Origin: Bacteroidales bacterium | GTDB taxonomy: Bacteria; Bacteroidota; Bacteroidia; Bacteroidales; UBA932 | Assembly: GCA_004555145.1 (NCBI GenBank) | Contig: SFJB01000033.1 | Coordinates: 1-13,260, forward strand | DNA: 13,260 nt | Reading direction: 5' to 3' | Shown: positions 7,125-13,260 of the stretch, piece by piece | Position numbering within the stretch: position 1 is the stretch's first letter | Layout of the letters: every line of letters starts with the position of its first letter | The notes under the pieces: model-generated | Told to the model about the DNA's origin: nothing | What the model saw: the letters and a program-made list of their open reading frames with translations, nothing else | Databases searched by the model: none | Made by a program: the position numbers and the translations under genes

Positions 7125-8394
7125 TGTAATCGACGTTCTTGAAGTAGTACTCGAGGGTGAAACAGCCTTCGAGTTCTTCTTTTTTGAGCAGGCCCATAAC
7201 CTTCCCGTTTTCGAGAAGAAGGCTCTTGTAGTCCAGCCCCTCGGTCCAGGCCTTCATTGCCACAGGCTGCACCGTATCGTAGGCCTCCTCTCGTGAAAGT
7301 CCCTTGCCTATGAGGGCATTCATCACCCTTTGTGCAAAGATAACTCCACGGGTGGCATAGATGTTCTGGAGCATACGCTCAGGGTAGACCACCAGATTCT
7401 CGAGTATACCCTTGAATCTGGTCAGCATATAATCCAGGAGCTCGGTGGCATCCGGGAGGATGATGCGCTCGGTGCTGGAGTGGGAGATATCCCTCTCGTG
7501 CCACAGGGCAACGTTCTCACAGGATGCGGACATGTAACCCCTCATTACCCTGGCACAGCCGCATATGTTCTCGCTGCTGATCGGGTTGCGCTTGTGCGGC
7601 ATCGCGCTGGAGCCCTTCTGCCCCTTGCGGAATGCCTCCTCCACCTCACGCACCTCCGTGCGCTGGAGGTTGCGTACCTCGAAAGCCATCTGCTCCAGGG
7701 TGGATGCTATGATGGCGAGGGTTGCGATGTAGTAGGCGTGGCGGTCGCGCTGGAGCACCTGGGTGGAGATGTCGGCGGAAGCAATGCCCAGATTCTCACA
7801 CACGTAATCCTGGATAAATGGAGGAATGTTGGCGAAATTGCCTACGGCGCCGCTCATCTTGCCGGCCTCGACCCCCTTGCACGCATACTTGAAACGCTCT
7901 ATGTTGCGCTTCATCTCCTCGTACCAGAGCGCCCACTTGAGACCGAAGGAAGTGATGTCGGCGTGGATTCCGTGAGTTCGTCCTATGCACGGTGTCTGCT
8001 TGAATTCCAGGGCGCGGCGACGCAGCACCTCAAGGAATTCTTCAAGATCCTTGAGCAGGATTTCGTCGGCCTGTTTGAGGAGGTAGCCGTTGGCAGTGTC
8101 CACCACGTCGGTGGAGGTGAGGCCGTAGTGCACCCATTTCCTCTCCTCGCCAAGGCTTTCGCTCACCGCGCGGGTGAACGCCACCACATCGTGGCGAGTC
8201 TGCTCCTCTATCTCCCTGATGCGCTCCACGCTGAATTTTGCATTGTCCCTGATCTTGTCAACGTCTTCCCTGGGAATGACGCCCATTTCGCTCCAGGCGT
8301 AGCAGGCCAGGGTCTCGACTTTGAGATATGCGCTGAACTTGTTCTCCTCAGTCCAGACGTCCCTCATTACCTTGCGTGAGTATCTGTCTATCAT
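7093..8394 (-). CDS. purB: Adenylosuccinate lyase (PurB)
   Basis: This 433-residue homotetrameric lyase removes fumarate from SAICAR (to AICAR) and from adenylosuccinate (to AMP). The fumarase-superfamily signature [11 protein letters not shown] lies at 261-271 with the catalytic-loop serines Ser262/Ser263. His68 (TRHDV), His89 (KWVHYG) and His141 (RTHGIHA) fall at the numbers known for the B. subtilis enzyme, so it is the short B. subtilis-type form rather than the longer E. coli type. The ATG (8394-8392) is 3 bases after the purC stop, so the pair is an operon. PurB uses SAICAR made by PurC and adenylosuccinate made by the facing PurA. Confidence 0.98.
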   Translation of the reverse strand: MIDRYSRKVMRDVWTEENKFSAYLKVETLACYAWSEMGVIPREDVDKIRDNAKFSVERIREIEEQTRHDVVAFTRAVSESLGEERKWVHYGLTSTDVVDTANGYLLKQADEILLKDLEEFLEVLRRRALEFKQTPCIGRTHGIHADITSFGLKWALWYEEMKRNIERFKYACKGVEAGKMSGAVGNFANIPPFIQDYVCENLGIASADISTQVLQRDRHAYYIATLAIIASTLEQMAFEVRNLQRTEVREVEEAFRKGQKGSSAMPHKRNPISSENICGCARVMRGYMSASCENVALWHERDISHSSTERIILPDATELLDYMLTRFKGILENLVVYPERMLQNIYATRGVIFAQRVMNALIGKGLSREEAYDTVQPVAMKAWTEGLDYKSLLLENGKVMGLLKKEELEGCFTLEYYFKNVDYIFKRVGIERA

Positions 8395-8397
8395 AAT

Positions 8398-9345
8398 CTA
8401 CTTTTCCTTTGCGAGAAAACTCTCTATGTTTTTCTGTATGCGCTCCGCAAGATCCGCACTTTCAGCGCGCTGGAAGCCCGTCCCCGTAATATGCTCGTAA
8501 AGCTCTATGTATCTGTCTGTTATACCCTCGACGACGCTGTCCGTCATCTCCGGTACCCGCTCGCCCTCGCGGCCCTGGAAACCGTTTGCCATGAGCCACT
8601 CGCGCACGAACTCCTTGGACAGCTGCTTCTGGCGCTCTCCGCGCTCCAGACGCTCCTCGTAGCCTTGAGCGTAGAAGTACCTCGACGAATCCGGGGTGTG
8701 GATCTCGTCCATAAGTATAATCCTGCCGTCGCGCTTGCCGAACTCGTACTTCGTGTCCACGAGTATGAGGCCCTTCTCGGCCGCCATCTCGCAACCGCGT
8801 GCGTACAGGGCCCTGGTGTAGGCTTCGAGCTGCTCGTAGTCCTCGCGGGAAACTATGCCGCGCGCGATGATCTCCTCCCTGCTTATGTCCTCGTCATGGC
8901 CTTCGTCCGCCTTGGTGGTAGGAGTGATTATAGGCTCAGGGAACTTCTGGTTTTCCACCATGCCTTCCGGCAGGGCGACGCCACAGAGGCTGCGCTTGCC
9001 GGACTTGTACTCCCTCCAGGCGTGGCCGGTAAGATAGCCGCGTATCACCATTTCAACCTTGAAAGGCTCGCATCTCCAGCCCACTGTTGCCATCGGGTCC
9101 ACCTCGGCTATTTTCCAGTTTGGGATGATGTCTGATGTAGCGTCCAGGAACTTGGAAGCTATCTGGTTGAGCACCTGACCTTTGAAGGGAATTCCCTTCG
9201 GAAGGACGACGTCGAATGCGGAAATGCGGTCTGTTGCGACCATAATCAGATAGTCATTGCCGATGCTGTACACATCGCGGACCTTGCCCTGATACCTGGC
9301 AGTCTGGCCCGGAAAGTTGAAATCTGTGCTTACTAAGGCTTTCAT
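8398..9345 (-). CDS. purC: SAICAR synthetase (PurC)
   Basis: This 315-residue cytosolic enzyme ligates aspartate to CAIR with ATP to form [15 protein letters not shown] is the N-terminal ATP-binding segment, MVIRGYLTG starts near residue 99, LVDTKYEFG (the family signature) spans about 195-203, and [12 protein letters not shown] starts at 213. A longer frame begins with GTG at 9366, but that codon lies at or before the predicted transcription start. The ATG at 9345 gives [13 protein letters not shown], the usual start of Bacteroidota PurC, so 9345 is chosen. It is first gene of the purC-purB operon and divergent from purF with 77 bases between starts. Confidence 0.97.
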   Translation of the reverse strand: MKALVSTDFNFPGQTARYQGKVRDVYSIGNDYLIMVATDRISAFDVVLPKGIPFKGQVLNQIASKFLDATSDIIPNWKIAEVDPMATVGWRCEPFKVEMVIRGYLTGHAWREYKSGKRSLCGVALPEGMVENQKFPEPIITPTTKADEGHDEDISREEIIARGIVSREDYEQLEAYTRALYARGCEMAAEKGLILVDTKYEFGKRDGRIILMDEIHTPDSSRYFYAQGYEERLERGERQKQLSKEFVREWLMANGFQGREGERVPEMTDSVVEGITDRYIELYEHITGTGFQRAESADLAERIQKNIESFLAKEK

Positions 9346-9367
9346 ATAAGGTGAGTATTTTCGCACG

Positions 9368-9375
9368 CAAATTTA
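9368..9375 (-). promoter_or_regulatory. -7 promoter element for purC-purB
   Basis: On the minus strand 9375-9368 reads TAAATTTG (TAnnTTTG). TTTC at 9399-9396, 20 bases upstream, is a one-mismatch -33 element. The start would be near 9363, about 18 bases before the purC ATG at 9345, which argues against the upstream GTG at 9366. Confidence 0.55.
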
Positions 9376-9408
9376 GTTGATTTTATGCAGTAGATGAAAT
9401 TTTTTCCG

Positions 9409-9416
9409 TATTTTTG
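9409..9416 (+). promoter_or_regulatory. -7 promoter element for purF
   Basis: TATTTTTG matches TAnnTTTG exactly and ends only 6 bases before the purF ATG at 9423. If used, the transcript starts around 9420-9423 and is leaderless or nearly so. No clear -33 element is seen at 19-21 bases. Confidence 0.5.
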
Positions 9417-9422
9417 TGGAAT

Positions 9423-10835
9423 ATGAATTCTTTCGATCGCGAAATCCACGAAGAATGTGGTGTATTCGGCATTTACGGAGTTGAGGATGCCGCCAATCTG
9501 GTGTATTACGGACTTCACGCCCTGCAGCACCGAGGCCAGGAAGGATGCGGAATCGTGTCCCGTGACGATAGCGGCAAACTCCACAGAATCAAGGGAGAAG
9601 GCCTTGTCACAGAGATTTTCAACAGCAGCAACATCAAGAGCCTGCCGGGCAATATGGCCATAGGCCACGTGCGTTACTCCACCACAGGCGGAGGCGGAAT
9701 CGAGAACGTCCAGCCCTTCCTCTTCCACCACAACACCGGCGATTTCGCCATCGCACACAACGGAAACATAGTGAATTCCCAGCAGCTCCGCCGCTACCTT
9801 GAGGACCACGGAACCCTCTTCCAGTCCTCTTCCGACAGCGAAATCCTCGCCCACCTGATACGCAAAGACCCGCGAGAGCGCAAGCGTCCCCGCATTCTTG
9901 CAATCAAGGATGCCCTCAATATGATAGAAGGTGCCTTCGCCTTCCTCATCATGACCCAGAACCGCATCTATGCCTGCCGCGACAAGCACGGCCTCAGGCC
10001 CCTGTCCCTGGGAAAGCTGGGAAACGGCTATGTGGTCAGCAGCGAGACCTGCGCCTTCGACGTGATCGGAGCCGAGTTCATCCGGGACATCGAGCCCGGT
10101 GAGATAGTGACCATAGACCACCAGGGCATACGCAGCAACAGGTATTCCAACTTCCAGCACCACTTCCTCTGCGCGATGGAGTACATATACTTCGCACGGC
10201 CAGACAGCGATATCGAGGGATGTAACGTGCACAATTTCAGGAAGATGACCGGAAAGCTGCTCTACGAGGAAGCTCCTGCCGAGGCGGATATCGTGGTTGG
10301 TGTGCCGGATTCCAGCCTGAGCGCCGCGATGGGTTACGCCGAAGCGAGCGGACTTCCATACGAAATGGGACTCATCAAGAACAAGTACATTGGCCGCACT
10401 TTCATCCAGCCTTCCCAGGAGATGAGGGACAAAGGCGTCAAAATGAAGCTCTCCCCGGTCAAGACCATAGTCAGCGGGAAGCGCGTGGTGCTCATCGACG
10501 ATTCAGTGGTCCGCGGCACCACCTCACGGAGAATCGTGGCAATGCTCAGGGAAGCGGGTGCCAGGGAAGTTCACCTGCGCATCGCGAGTCCCCAGCTGCG
10601 CCTTCCGTGCTTCTACGGCATAGACATCTCCACGCGCGAGGAACTCATCTGCGCACAGCGCAATCTGGAAGAGGTGAGACAGGCCCTGAACGTGGACACG
10701 ATTGCCTTCCTCTCCGACGAAGCCCTGTACAAGGCCGGCAAGCGCGAGGAACTCTGTCTCGCCTGCTTCAACGGCAACTACCCTACCTACCTCTACCAGA
10801 ACCCGGAAGAGGCGGAGACGGACACCAAATGCTAG
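9423..10835 (+). CDS. purF: Amidophosphoribosyltransferase (PurF), Fe-S type with propeptide
   Basis: This 470-residue enzyme makes 5-phosphoribosylamine from PRPP and glutamine, the first committed and feedback-controlled step of purine synthesis. The ATG at 9423 gives an 11-residue propeptide MNSFDREIHEE before CGVFGIYG, as in B. subtilis PurF. Cleavage exposes Cys12 as the N-terminal glutaminase nucleophile. An upstream TTG at 9414 lies inside the promoter motif and is rejected. The N-terminal glutaminase domain contains LQHRGQEG, GHVRYST and AHNGNIVN. The PRTase domain has the PRPP loop VVLIDDSVVRGTTS (about 355-368). Cys250, Cys396, Cys445 and Cys448 (CLAC near the C-terminus) correspond to the [4Fe-4S] ligands of the B. 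subtilis enzyme. The cluster makes the protein oxygen-labile, fitting an anaerobe. It is followed after 4 bases by a radical SAM gene. Confidence 0.97.
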   Translation: MNSFDREIHEECGVFGIYGVEDAANLVYYGLHALQHRGQEGCGIVSRDDSGKLHRIKGEGLVTEIFNSSNIKSLPGNMAIGHVRYSTTGGGGIENVQPFLFHHNTGDFAIAHNGNIVNSQQLRRYLEDHGTLFQSSSDSEILAHLIRKDPRERKRPRILAIKDALNMIEGAFAFLIMTQNRIYACRDKHGLRPLSLGKLGNGYVVSSETCAFDVIGAEFIRDIEPGEIVTIDHQGIRSNRYSNFQHHFLCAMEYIYFARPDSDIEGCNVHNFRKMTGKLLYEEAPAEADIVVGVPDSSLSAAMGYAEASGLPYEMGLIKNKYIGRTFIQPSQEMRDKGVKMKLSPVKTIVSGKRVVLIDDSVVRGTTSRRIVAMLREAGAREVHLRIASPQLRLPCFYGIDISTREELICAQRNLEEVRQALNVDTIAFLSDEALYKAGKREELCLACFNGNYPTYLYQNPEEAETDTKC

Positions 10836-10839
10836 CGCT

Positions 10840-11595
10840 ATGCTGAGGGAAGAAACCGTATTCGGGCCTATACACAGCCGCCGCCTGGGTTCGTCCCTGG
10901 GCATCAACCTCCTCCCGGTGAACGGAAAGATATGCTCGTTCGACTGCATTTACTGCGAGTGCGGATGGAACCGCGACGGGAAGGACGACAAACGCATTCC
11001 AAGCGCAGCCGAGGTGCGGTCAGCGCTCGAAGACAAGCTCAGCACCCTTATGCTGGAGGGTGTGGGCATAGATTCGATCACCTTCTCGGGGGACGGTGAA
11101 CCCACGCTCAACCCCGAATTTCCGCGCATCATCGAAGACACGCTCAGGCTCCGGGACGTGTTCTACCCGGACGCAAAGGTCTCCGTGCTCTCCAATGCCA
11201 CCCGCGTGCACGTGCCGGAGGTGTTCGAGGCACTGCGCAAGGTGGACAACCCCATTATGAAGATTGACGCCCCTACCGACGAACTCGTGCGGCTTATCGA
11301 CAATCCCGCTCCGGGCTACAGCCTCGCGCGCACGATTGAGGCCCTGCGCCGCTTCGAGGGGGATTTCGTGCTCCAGACCATGTTTCTGCGCAGCCCCGAT
11401 TTCGATTCCTCCAGTCCCGAGGTCCTCGACGGATGGAAGGCAATAGTGCGCGATTTGCGTCCCCGCAAGATAATGGTATACACCATTGACCGCCCTACCC
11501 CTATGCAGGGGCTTGAGAAGTTCAGCGTGGAGCGTATGCATTCGCTGGTCGCCGACCTCATTGAGGAAGGATTCGACATCGACATCAAGGGTTAA
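10840..11595 (+). CDS. Radical SAM protein, COG0731-type Fe-S oxidoreductase, function unknown
   Basis: This is a 251-residue radical SAM protein. CSFDCIYC gives the CX3CX2C cluster ligands Cys32, Cys36 and Cys39. The preceding FGPIHSRRLGSSLGINLLP and the SGDGEPTLNPEF stretch are characteristic of the COG0731 group, relatives of MoaA and of the wyosine enzyme TYW1. No flavodoxin domain or extra Cys-rich C-terminal domain is present, so a TYW1-like role is not supported. The frame is open upstream into purF, but the ATG at 10840 places MLREETVFGPIHS right at the family start, so it is preferred. It starts 4 bases after the purF stop and is probably cotranscribed with it. Substrate is unknown. 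No terminator is visible between its stop and the riboswitch promoter. Confidence 0.85.
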   Translation: MLREETVFGPIHSRRLGSSLGINLLPVNGKICSFDCIYCECGWNRDGKDDKRIPSAAEVRSALEDKLSTLMLEGVGIDSITFSGDGEPTLNPEFPRIIEDTLRLRDVFYPDAKVSVLSNATRVHVPEVFEALRKVDNPIMKIDAPTDELVRLIDNPAPGYSLARTIEALRRFEGDFVLQTMFLRSPDFDSSSPEVLDGWKAIVRDLRPRKIMVYTIDRPTPMQGLEKFSVERMHSLVADLIEEGFDIDIKG

Positions 11596-11605
11596 TATTT
11601 TTTCT

Positions 11606-11613
11606 TATATTTG
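11606..11613 (+). promoter_or_regulatory. -7 promoter element for the riboswitch-receptor transcript
   Basis: TATATTTG matches TAnnTTTG and begins 10 bases after the upstream stop codon. Transcription would start near 11617-11620, just at the 5' end of the riboswitch, so the leader has its own promoter rather than reading through from purF. Confidence 0.6.
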
Positions 11614-11616
11614 CAC

Positions 11617-11768
11617 CCGGATCGTGGCAAATGGGAATCCGGTCAGATGCCGGAACTGTGCCCGCAGCTGTAGCTCCCGCGCAAACAGGCTTCCTTTTAG
11701 TGTCATTGCCCGCAAGGGTGAGAAGGCCGGAAGCCGGGGAGGAGTCAGAAGACCGGCCCGGTCAAGTC
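11617..11768 (+). ncRNA. Cobalamin riboswitch
   Basis: The conserved core is readable in order: GGGAATCCGGTCAGATGCCGG (start near 11634), CTGTGCCCGCAGCTGTAGCTC (about 11656-11676), and the 3' B12-box region AGGAGTCAGAAGACC (11740-11754), whose flanks GGCCGG (11725-11730) and CCGGCC (11753-11758) can pair. These match the cobalamin riboswitch consensus as commonly found in Bacteroidota before btuB-like receptor genes. Cobalamin binding would reduce expression of the downstream receptor. About 46 bases separate its end from the ATG at 11815; no U-tract terminator is there, so control is more likely at translation. Ends are approximate. Confidence 0.92.
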
Positions 11769-11814
11769 GAACAATGGAAGCTCGGGGGCAAGTTTCCGCA
11801 AGACGAGTGCATCA

Positions 11815-12114
11815 ATGTTATTATCTACAGTTTTAAGCGCGGCGCTTCTGCTGGGTGCAGAGACGCCGGACACACTTCAAGGTGTGACCGTGGTTGCGGA
11901 CCGCGGTGTCGTGGTGTCCAGAACCGACACCATCAGAGTTCAATCCAATTCATCAATCGAAGACCTTATCTACAGTCTGCCGGGACTCGGGCTCGGGGAC
12001 TACGGCGGGGCTGCCGGGCTCTGTCTTTTGTGGGATATCGATTCTCCCCGCCATGTGCTTCGGATTTTTCCTGTTTTTCTATTACGGAATCAAACAAGGA
12101 AAAACGGCAGGTGA
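11815..12114 (+). CDS. TonB-dependent vitamin B12 receptor (BtuB-like), only the N-terminal 69 codons remain
   Basis: Residues 1 to about 15 (MLLSTVLSAALLLGA) are a signal peptide. ETPDTLQGVTVVADRG resembles the N-terminus of a TonB-dependent receptor, and SSIEDLIYSLPGLGLGDYGG begins the plug domain in the manner of Bacteroidota BtuB-like proteins, where a K(T/S)VSLRG-type stretch would follow. Instead, after Leu69 (codon 12019-12021) the frame continues into unrelated residues and stops at 12114. A full receptor has about 600-700 residues, so no barrel is present and the product cannot work. The riboswitch upstream supports cobalamin uptake as the original role. The truncation coincides with the composition change described at 12,021. 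The original gene is probably intact in its own genome. Confidence 0.8.
   Translation: MLLSTVLSAALLLGAETPDTLQGVTVVADRGVVVSRTDTIRVQSNSSIEDLIYSLPGLGLGDYGGAAGLCLLWDIDSPRHVLRIFPVFLLRNQTRKNGR
12016..12025. other. Sequence junction: Bacteroidota-like to unrelated sequence
   Basis: Up to 12021 the receptor frame reads as a normal plug domain. From 12020 another frame (+2) reads as the end of a membrane protein. To the right, hand-sampled lines are about 40-60% G+C against 57-58% in sampled lines to the left, and signals and gene types change. No inverted repeat, target duplication, integrase or tRNA is visible at the point. A contig chimera is the simplest explanation. Confidence 0.7.
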
Positions 12115-12145
12115 AATGCTGCGGGCGCAGAAACGGGTGATGTGA
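12020..12145 (+). CDS. C-terminal fragment of an integral membrane protein
   Basis: The last 41 codons read SVFCGISILPAMCFGFFLFF and then YYGIKQGKTAGEMLRAQKRVM before the TGA at 12143. This is a hydrophobic transmembrane helix with a basic cytoplasmic tail, the usual end of a transporter or other multi-pass protein. The same frame to the left of 12020 runs against the receptor gene and looks meaningless, so the rest of this gene was lost at the junction. The family cannot be named from so little. The stop is 1 base before the TTG start of the next gene, so the two were probably an operon. Confidence 0.5.
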   Translation, partial: SVFCGISILPAMCFGFFLFFYYGIKQGKTAGEMLRAQKRVM

Positions 12146-12146
12146 A

Positions 12147-12368
12147 TTGTTGAGGGGAATTGATAAGCTGCATACGACGGAGCTTGGGACAGAGCGCATC
12201 CGTAAAAATCTGAAGCTGGAAGCACAGGATGCAGTGGCATACTGCAAGGCTTTGATTTTGCGCCCTGAAGCCGTGATCGAACGGCGGAGCAAAAATTGGT
12301 ATGTAAGTGTCGACGGTATTGTAATTACGGTGAACGCATACAGCTATACAATTATCACGGCACATTGA
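12147..12368 (+). CDS. DUF3781-like small protein
   Basis: This 73-residue protein reads IDKLHTTELGTERIRKNL near the start and NWYVSVDG-IVITVNAYSYTIITAH at the end. From memory these are the conserved blocks of the DUF3781 family, a small cytosolic protein of unknown function. No signal peptide, membrane helix or Cys motif is seen. The start is TTG at 12147 (an in-frame stop at 12138 excludes longer forms; TTG at 12150 is an alternative). GGGTGA at 12135-12140 is a possible ribosome binding site. Use of TTG and a Shine-Dalgarno-like sequence differs from the genes left of 12,021. It ends just before a strong terminator. Confidence 0.7.
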   Translation: MLRGIDKLHTTELGTERIRKNLKLEAQDAVAYCKALILRPEAVIERRSKNWYVSVDGIVITVNAYSYTIITAH

Positions 12369-12380
12369 TTTACTGTACAC

Positions 12381-12422
12381 AAAAAGGGTATCGCGCGTAT
12401 GAAAACGTGCGATACCCTTTTT
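12381..12422. terminator. Bidirectional intrinsic terminator
   Basis: Arms 12381-12398 and 12405-12422 are 18 bases long with a single G-T wobble (12395/12408) and the loop ATGAAA. A-runs and T-runs at the base give a U-tract in both directions. It serves the DUF3781-like gene (stop 12368) and the minus-strand gene whose TAA is at 12424-12422. It is far more classical than anything seen left of 12,021. Confidence 0.9.
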
Positions 12423-13260
12423 TACGGTATATCCGGCAGCGACTGGCTGACGGTGTTGTGATGGATGATGTCTTTGATTCTGAGGTCAGTTTCAACAGCC
12501 TGCTTTAAGAGTGTTTCAGCGGTCTGATATTCATCATTGGACTGCTGTGCCATGCCGCGGAGAAAATGCTTCCAGGCCTCGATGGAGAGGTCCGTTGAAA
12601 GATGACGCTGGTTTGCAAGATATCTTGCTCCTGCAGGGATGCTGACGGTATCGAGCTTTTCCTGACGCTCCTTGAGGGTCGGTACGACTTCGTTCTGGAT
12701 AAGTGCCTTGATGGCGGCGCCGATATTTCCTGTGAGGTGTCCCTTGGCCTGCTTTGTGAGGGTGCGGAAACGATCCTGCTGCTCCGCAAAGACTCCGTTG
12801 TAGAAGGTCACAATGTCATGTGTTGCGGCAATGTAATCCGCAATATCACGGTTCTGCTTCGGTGAGATGGTATCGAGATACAGACGGTAGTTGTCGAGCT
12901 TTGTGATCTGCCAGTGTCCGTCATCGGCCTGCTGCATGGTGAAGCGCAGCGTGAAGGTGTACTGGGTGAAAATATCACGGATGAGTACAGTGCCGCTGGC
13001 GGTGCGTCTGCCTGTGACATGAACGACCGGATCACTGGCAAGCTCTGTTGAGCGCAGCTGGGACCGCTCAAGGAACCGTTCAAAATCAATGCCTAGCATG
13101 CGGCCCTTGGTGATTTCCGTTCCGTCGGGCAGGATCCATTCCCCGGTATCTGCATAGCGCAGGATGGTGCTTTTGAGGCCGCCTGTGAGTTCGGGTTTTA
13201 TCTTATCATAGAAGGCTTCGTATTTTGAGCGTGTGTCATCCGTGAGCGCGGAGTCGTAGC
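12422..13260 (-). CDS. Protein of unknown function, N-terminus cut by window edge (possibly DUF2939-like)
   Basis: The minus-strand frame is open from 13260 to the TAA at 12422, giving at least 278 residues. An internal ATG at 13099 is not the start, since coding continues upstream of it without a stop (YDSALTDDTRSKYEAFYDKI is the first visible stretch). The first half has beta-rich stretches (HVTGRRTASGTVLIRDIF, TFTLRFTMQQADDGHWQITK) recalling DUF2939-type or other NTF2-like periplasmic domains, with a Trp followed by a short strand. The second half is helical and hydrophilic (EQQDRFRTLTKQAKGHL; WKHFLRGMAQQSNDEYQTAE). No catalytic motif or membrane segment is visible in the part present. The family suggestion is weak. 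It ends in the terminator it shares with the DUF3781-like gene. Confidence 0.7.
   Translation of the reverse strand, partial: YDSALTDDTRSKYEAFYDKIKPELTGGLKSTILRYADTGEWILPDGTEITKGRMLGIDFERFLERSQLRSTELASDPVVHVTGRRTASGTVLIRDIFTQYTFTLRFTMQQADDGHWQITKLDNYRLYLDTISPKQNRDIADYIAATHDIVTFYNGVFAEQQDRFRTLTKQAKGHLTGNIGAAIKALIQNEVVPTLKERQEKLDTVSIPAGARYLANQRHLSTDLSIEAWKHFLRGMAQQSNDEYQTAETLLKQAVETDLRIKDIIHHNTVSQSLPDIP

Noticed and set aside
7330..8379. 349-residue plus-strand frame opposite purB
   Set aside because: Antisense shadow of a fully conserved purB.
9342..10232. 296-residue minus-strand frame opposite purF and overlapping the purC start
   Set aside because: Antisense shadow of purF; it would also run through both promoters of the purC/purF region.
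11774..11836. 20-codon upstream frame overlapping the receptor ATG
   Set aside because: No ribosome binding site and no conservation evidence; short ATG frames here are expected by chance.
11631..12140. 169-residue plus-strand frame across the riboswitch and junction
   Set aside because: It runs through structured RNA and both sides of the junction with no recognisable protein segment.
1..13260. CRISPR arrays, tRNA or rRNA genes, insertion sequences
   Set aside because: No regularly spaced repeats, tRNA-like cloverleaf or CCA ends, rRNA segments or transposase motifs were noticed anywhere in the window.

Overview
The first ~12.0 kb looks like chromosome of an anaerobic Bacteroidota (probably Bacteroidales). 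The support is a GH97 glycoside hydrolase, an oxygen-sensitive class III ribonucleotide reductase, a cobalamin riboswitch in front of a BtuB-like TonB-dependent receptor, almost no Shine-Dalgarno sequences, and repeated TAnnTTTG elements, the Bacteroidota -7 promoter consensus, upstream of most operons. I cannot name a genus.

Layout. 1-836 (-): a class I/II PLP-dependent aminotransferase, cut by the left edge. 950-2908 (+): an exported GH97 alpha-glycosidase of the retaining type. 2946-5605 (-): nrdD-nrdG, anaerobic ribonucleotide reductase and its radical SAM activase, with stop and start overlapping by one base. 5606-5820: a divergent regulatory region with a nested palindrome. 5821-7086 (+) purA converges on purC-purB (9345-7093, -). 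purF (9423-10835, +) diverges from purC and is followed 4 bp later by a radical SAM protein of the COG0731 type (10840-11595). Four purine biosynthesis enzymes therefore sit together: PurF (first committed step), PurC, PurB (two steps) and PurA (first step of the AMP branch). 11606-11814 is a promoter and cobalamin riboswitch leading into a TonB-dependent receptor gene.

At about 12,021 the receptor gene breaks off after 69 codons, inside the plug domain. The sequence then enters the last codons of an unrelated membrane protein in another reading frame. From there to the right edge base composition, gene types and signals change: a DUF3781-like gene with a TTG start, a classical bidirectional intrinsic terminator, and a partial protein of unknown function on the minus strand. 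No TAnnTTTG motif was noticed there. The simplest reading is a chimeric contig join between a Bacteroidota and another, possibly Firmicutes/Negativicutes-like, genome. A genuine recombination cannot be excluded from sequence alone.

I did not find a convincing new biological system. The most interesting items are the 12,021 junction, the nested palindrome and DnaA-box-like repeats between nrdD and purA, the near-leaderless purF, and the radical SAM gene closely linked to the Fe-S-type purF.
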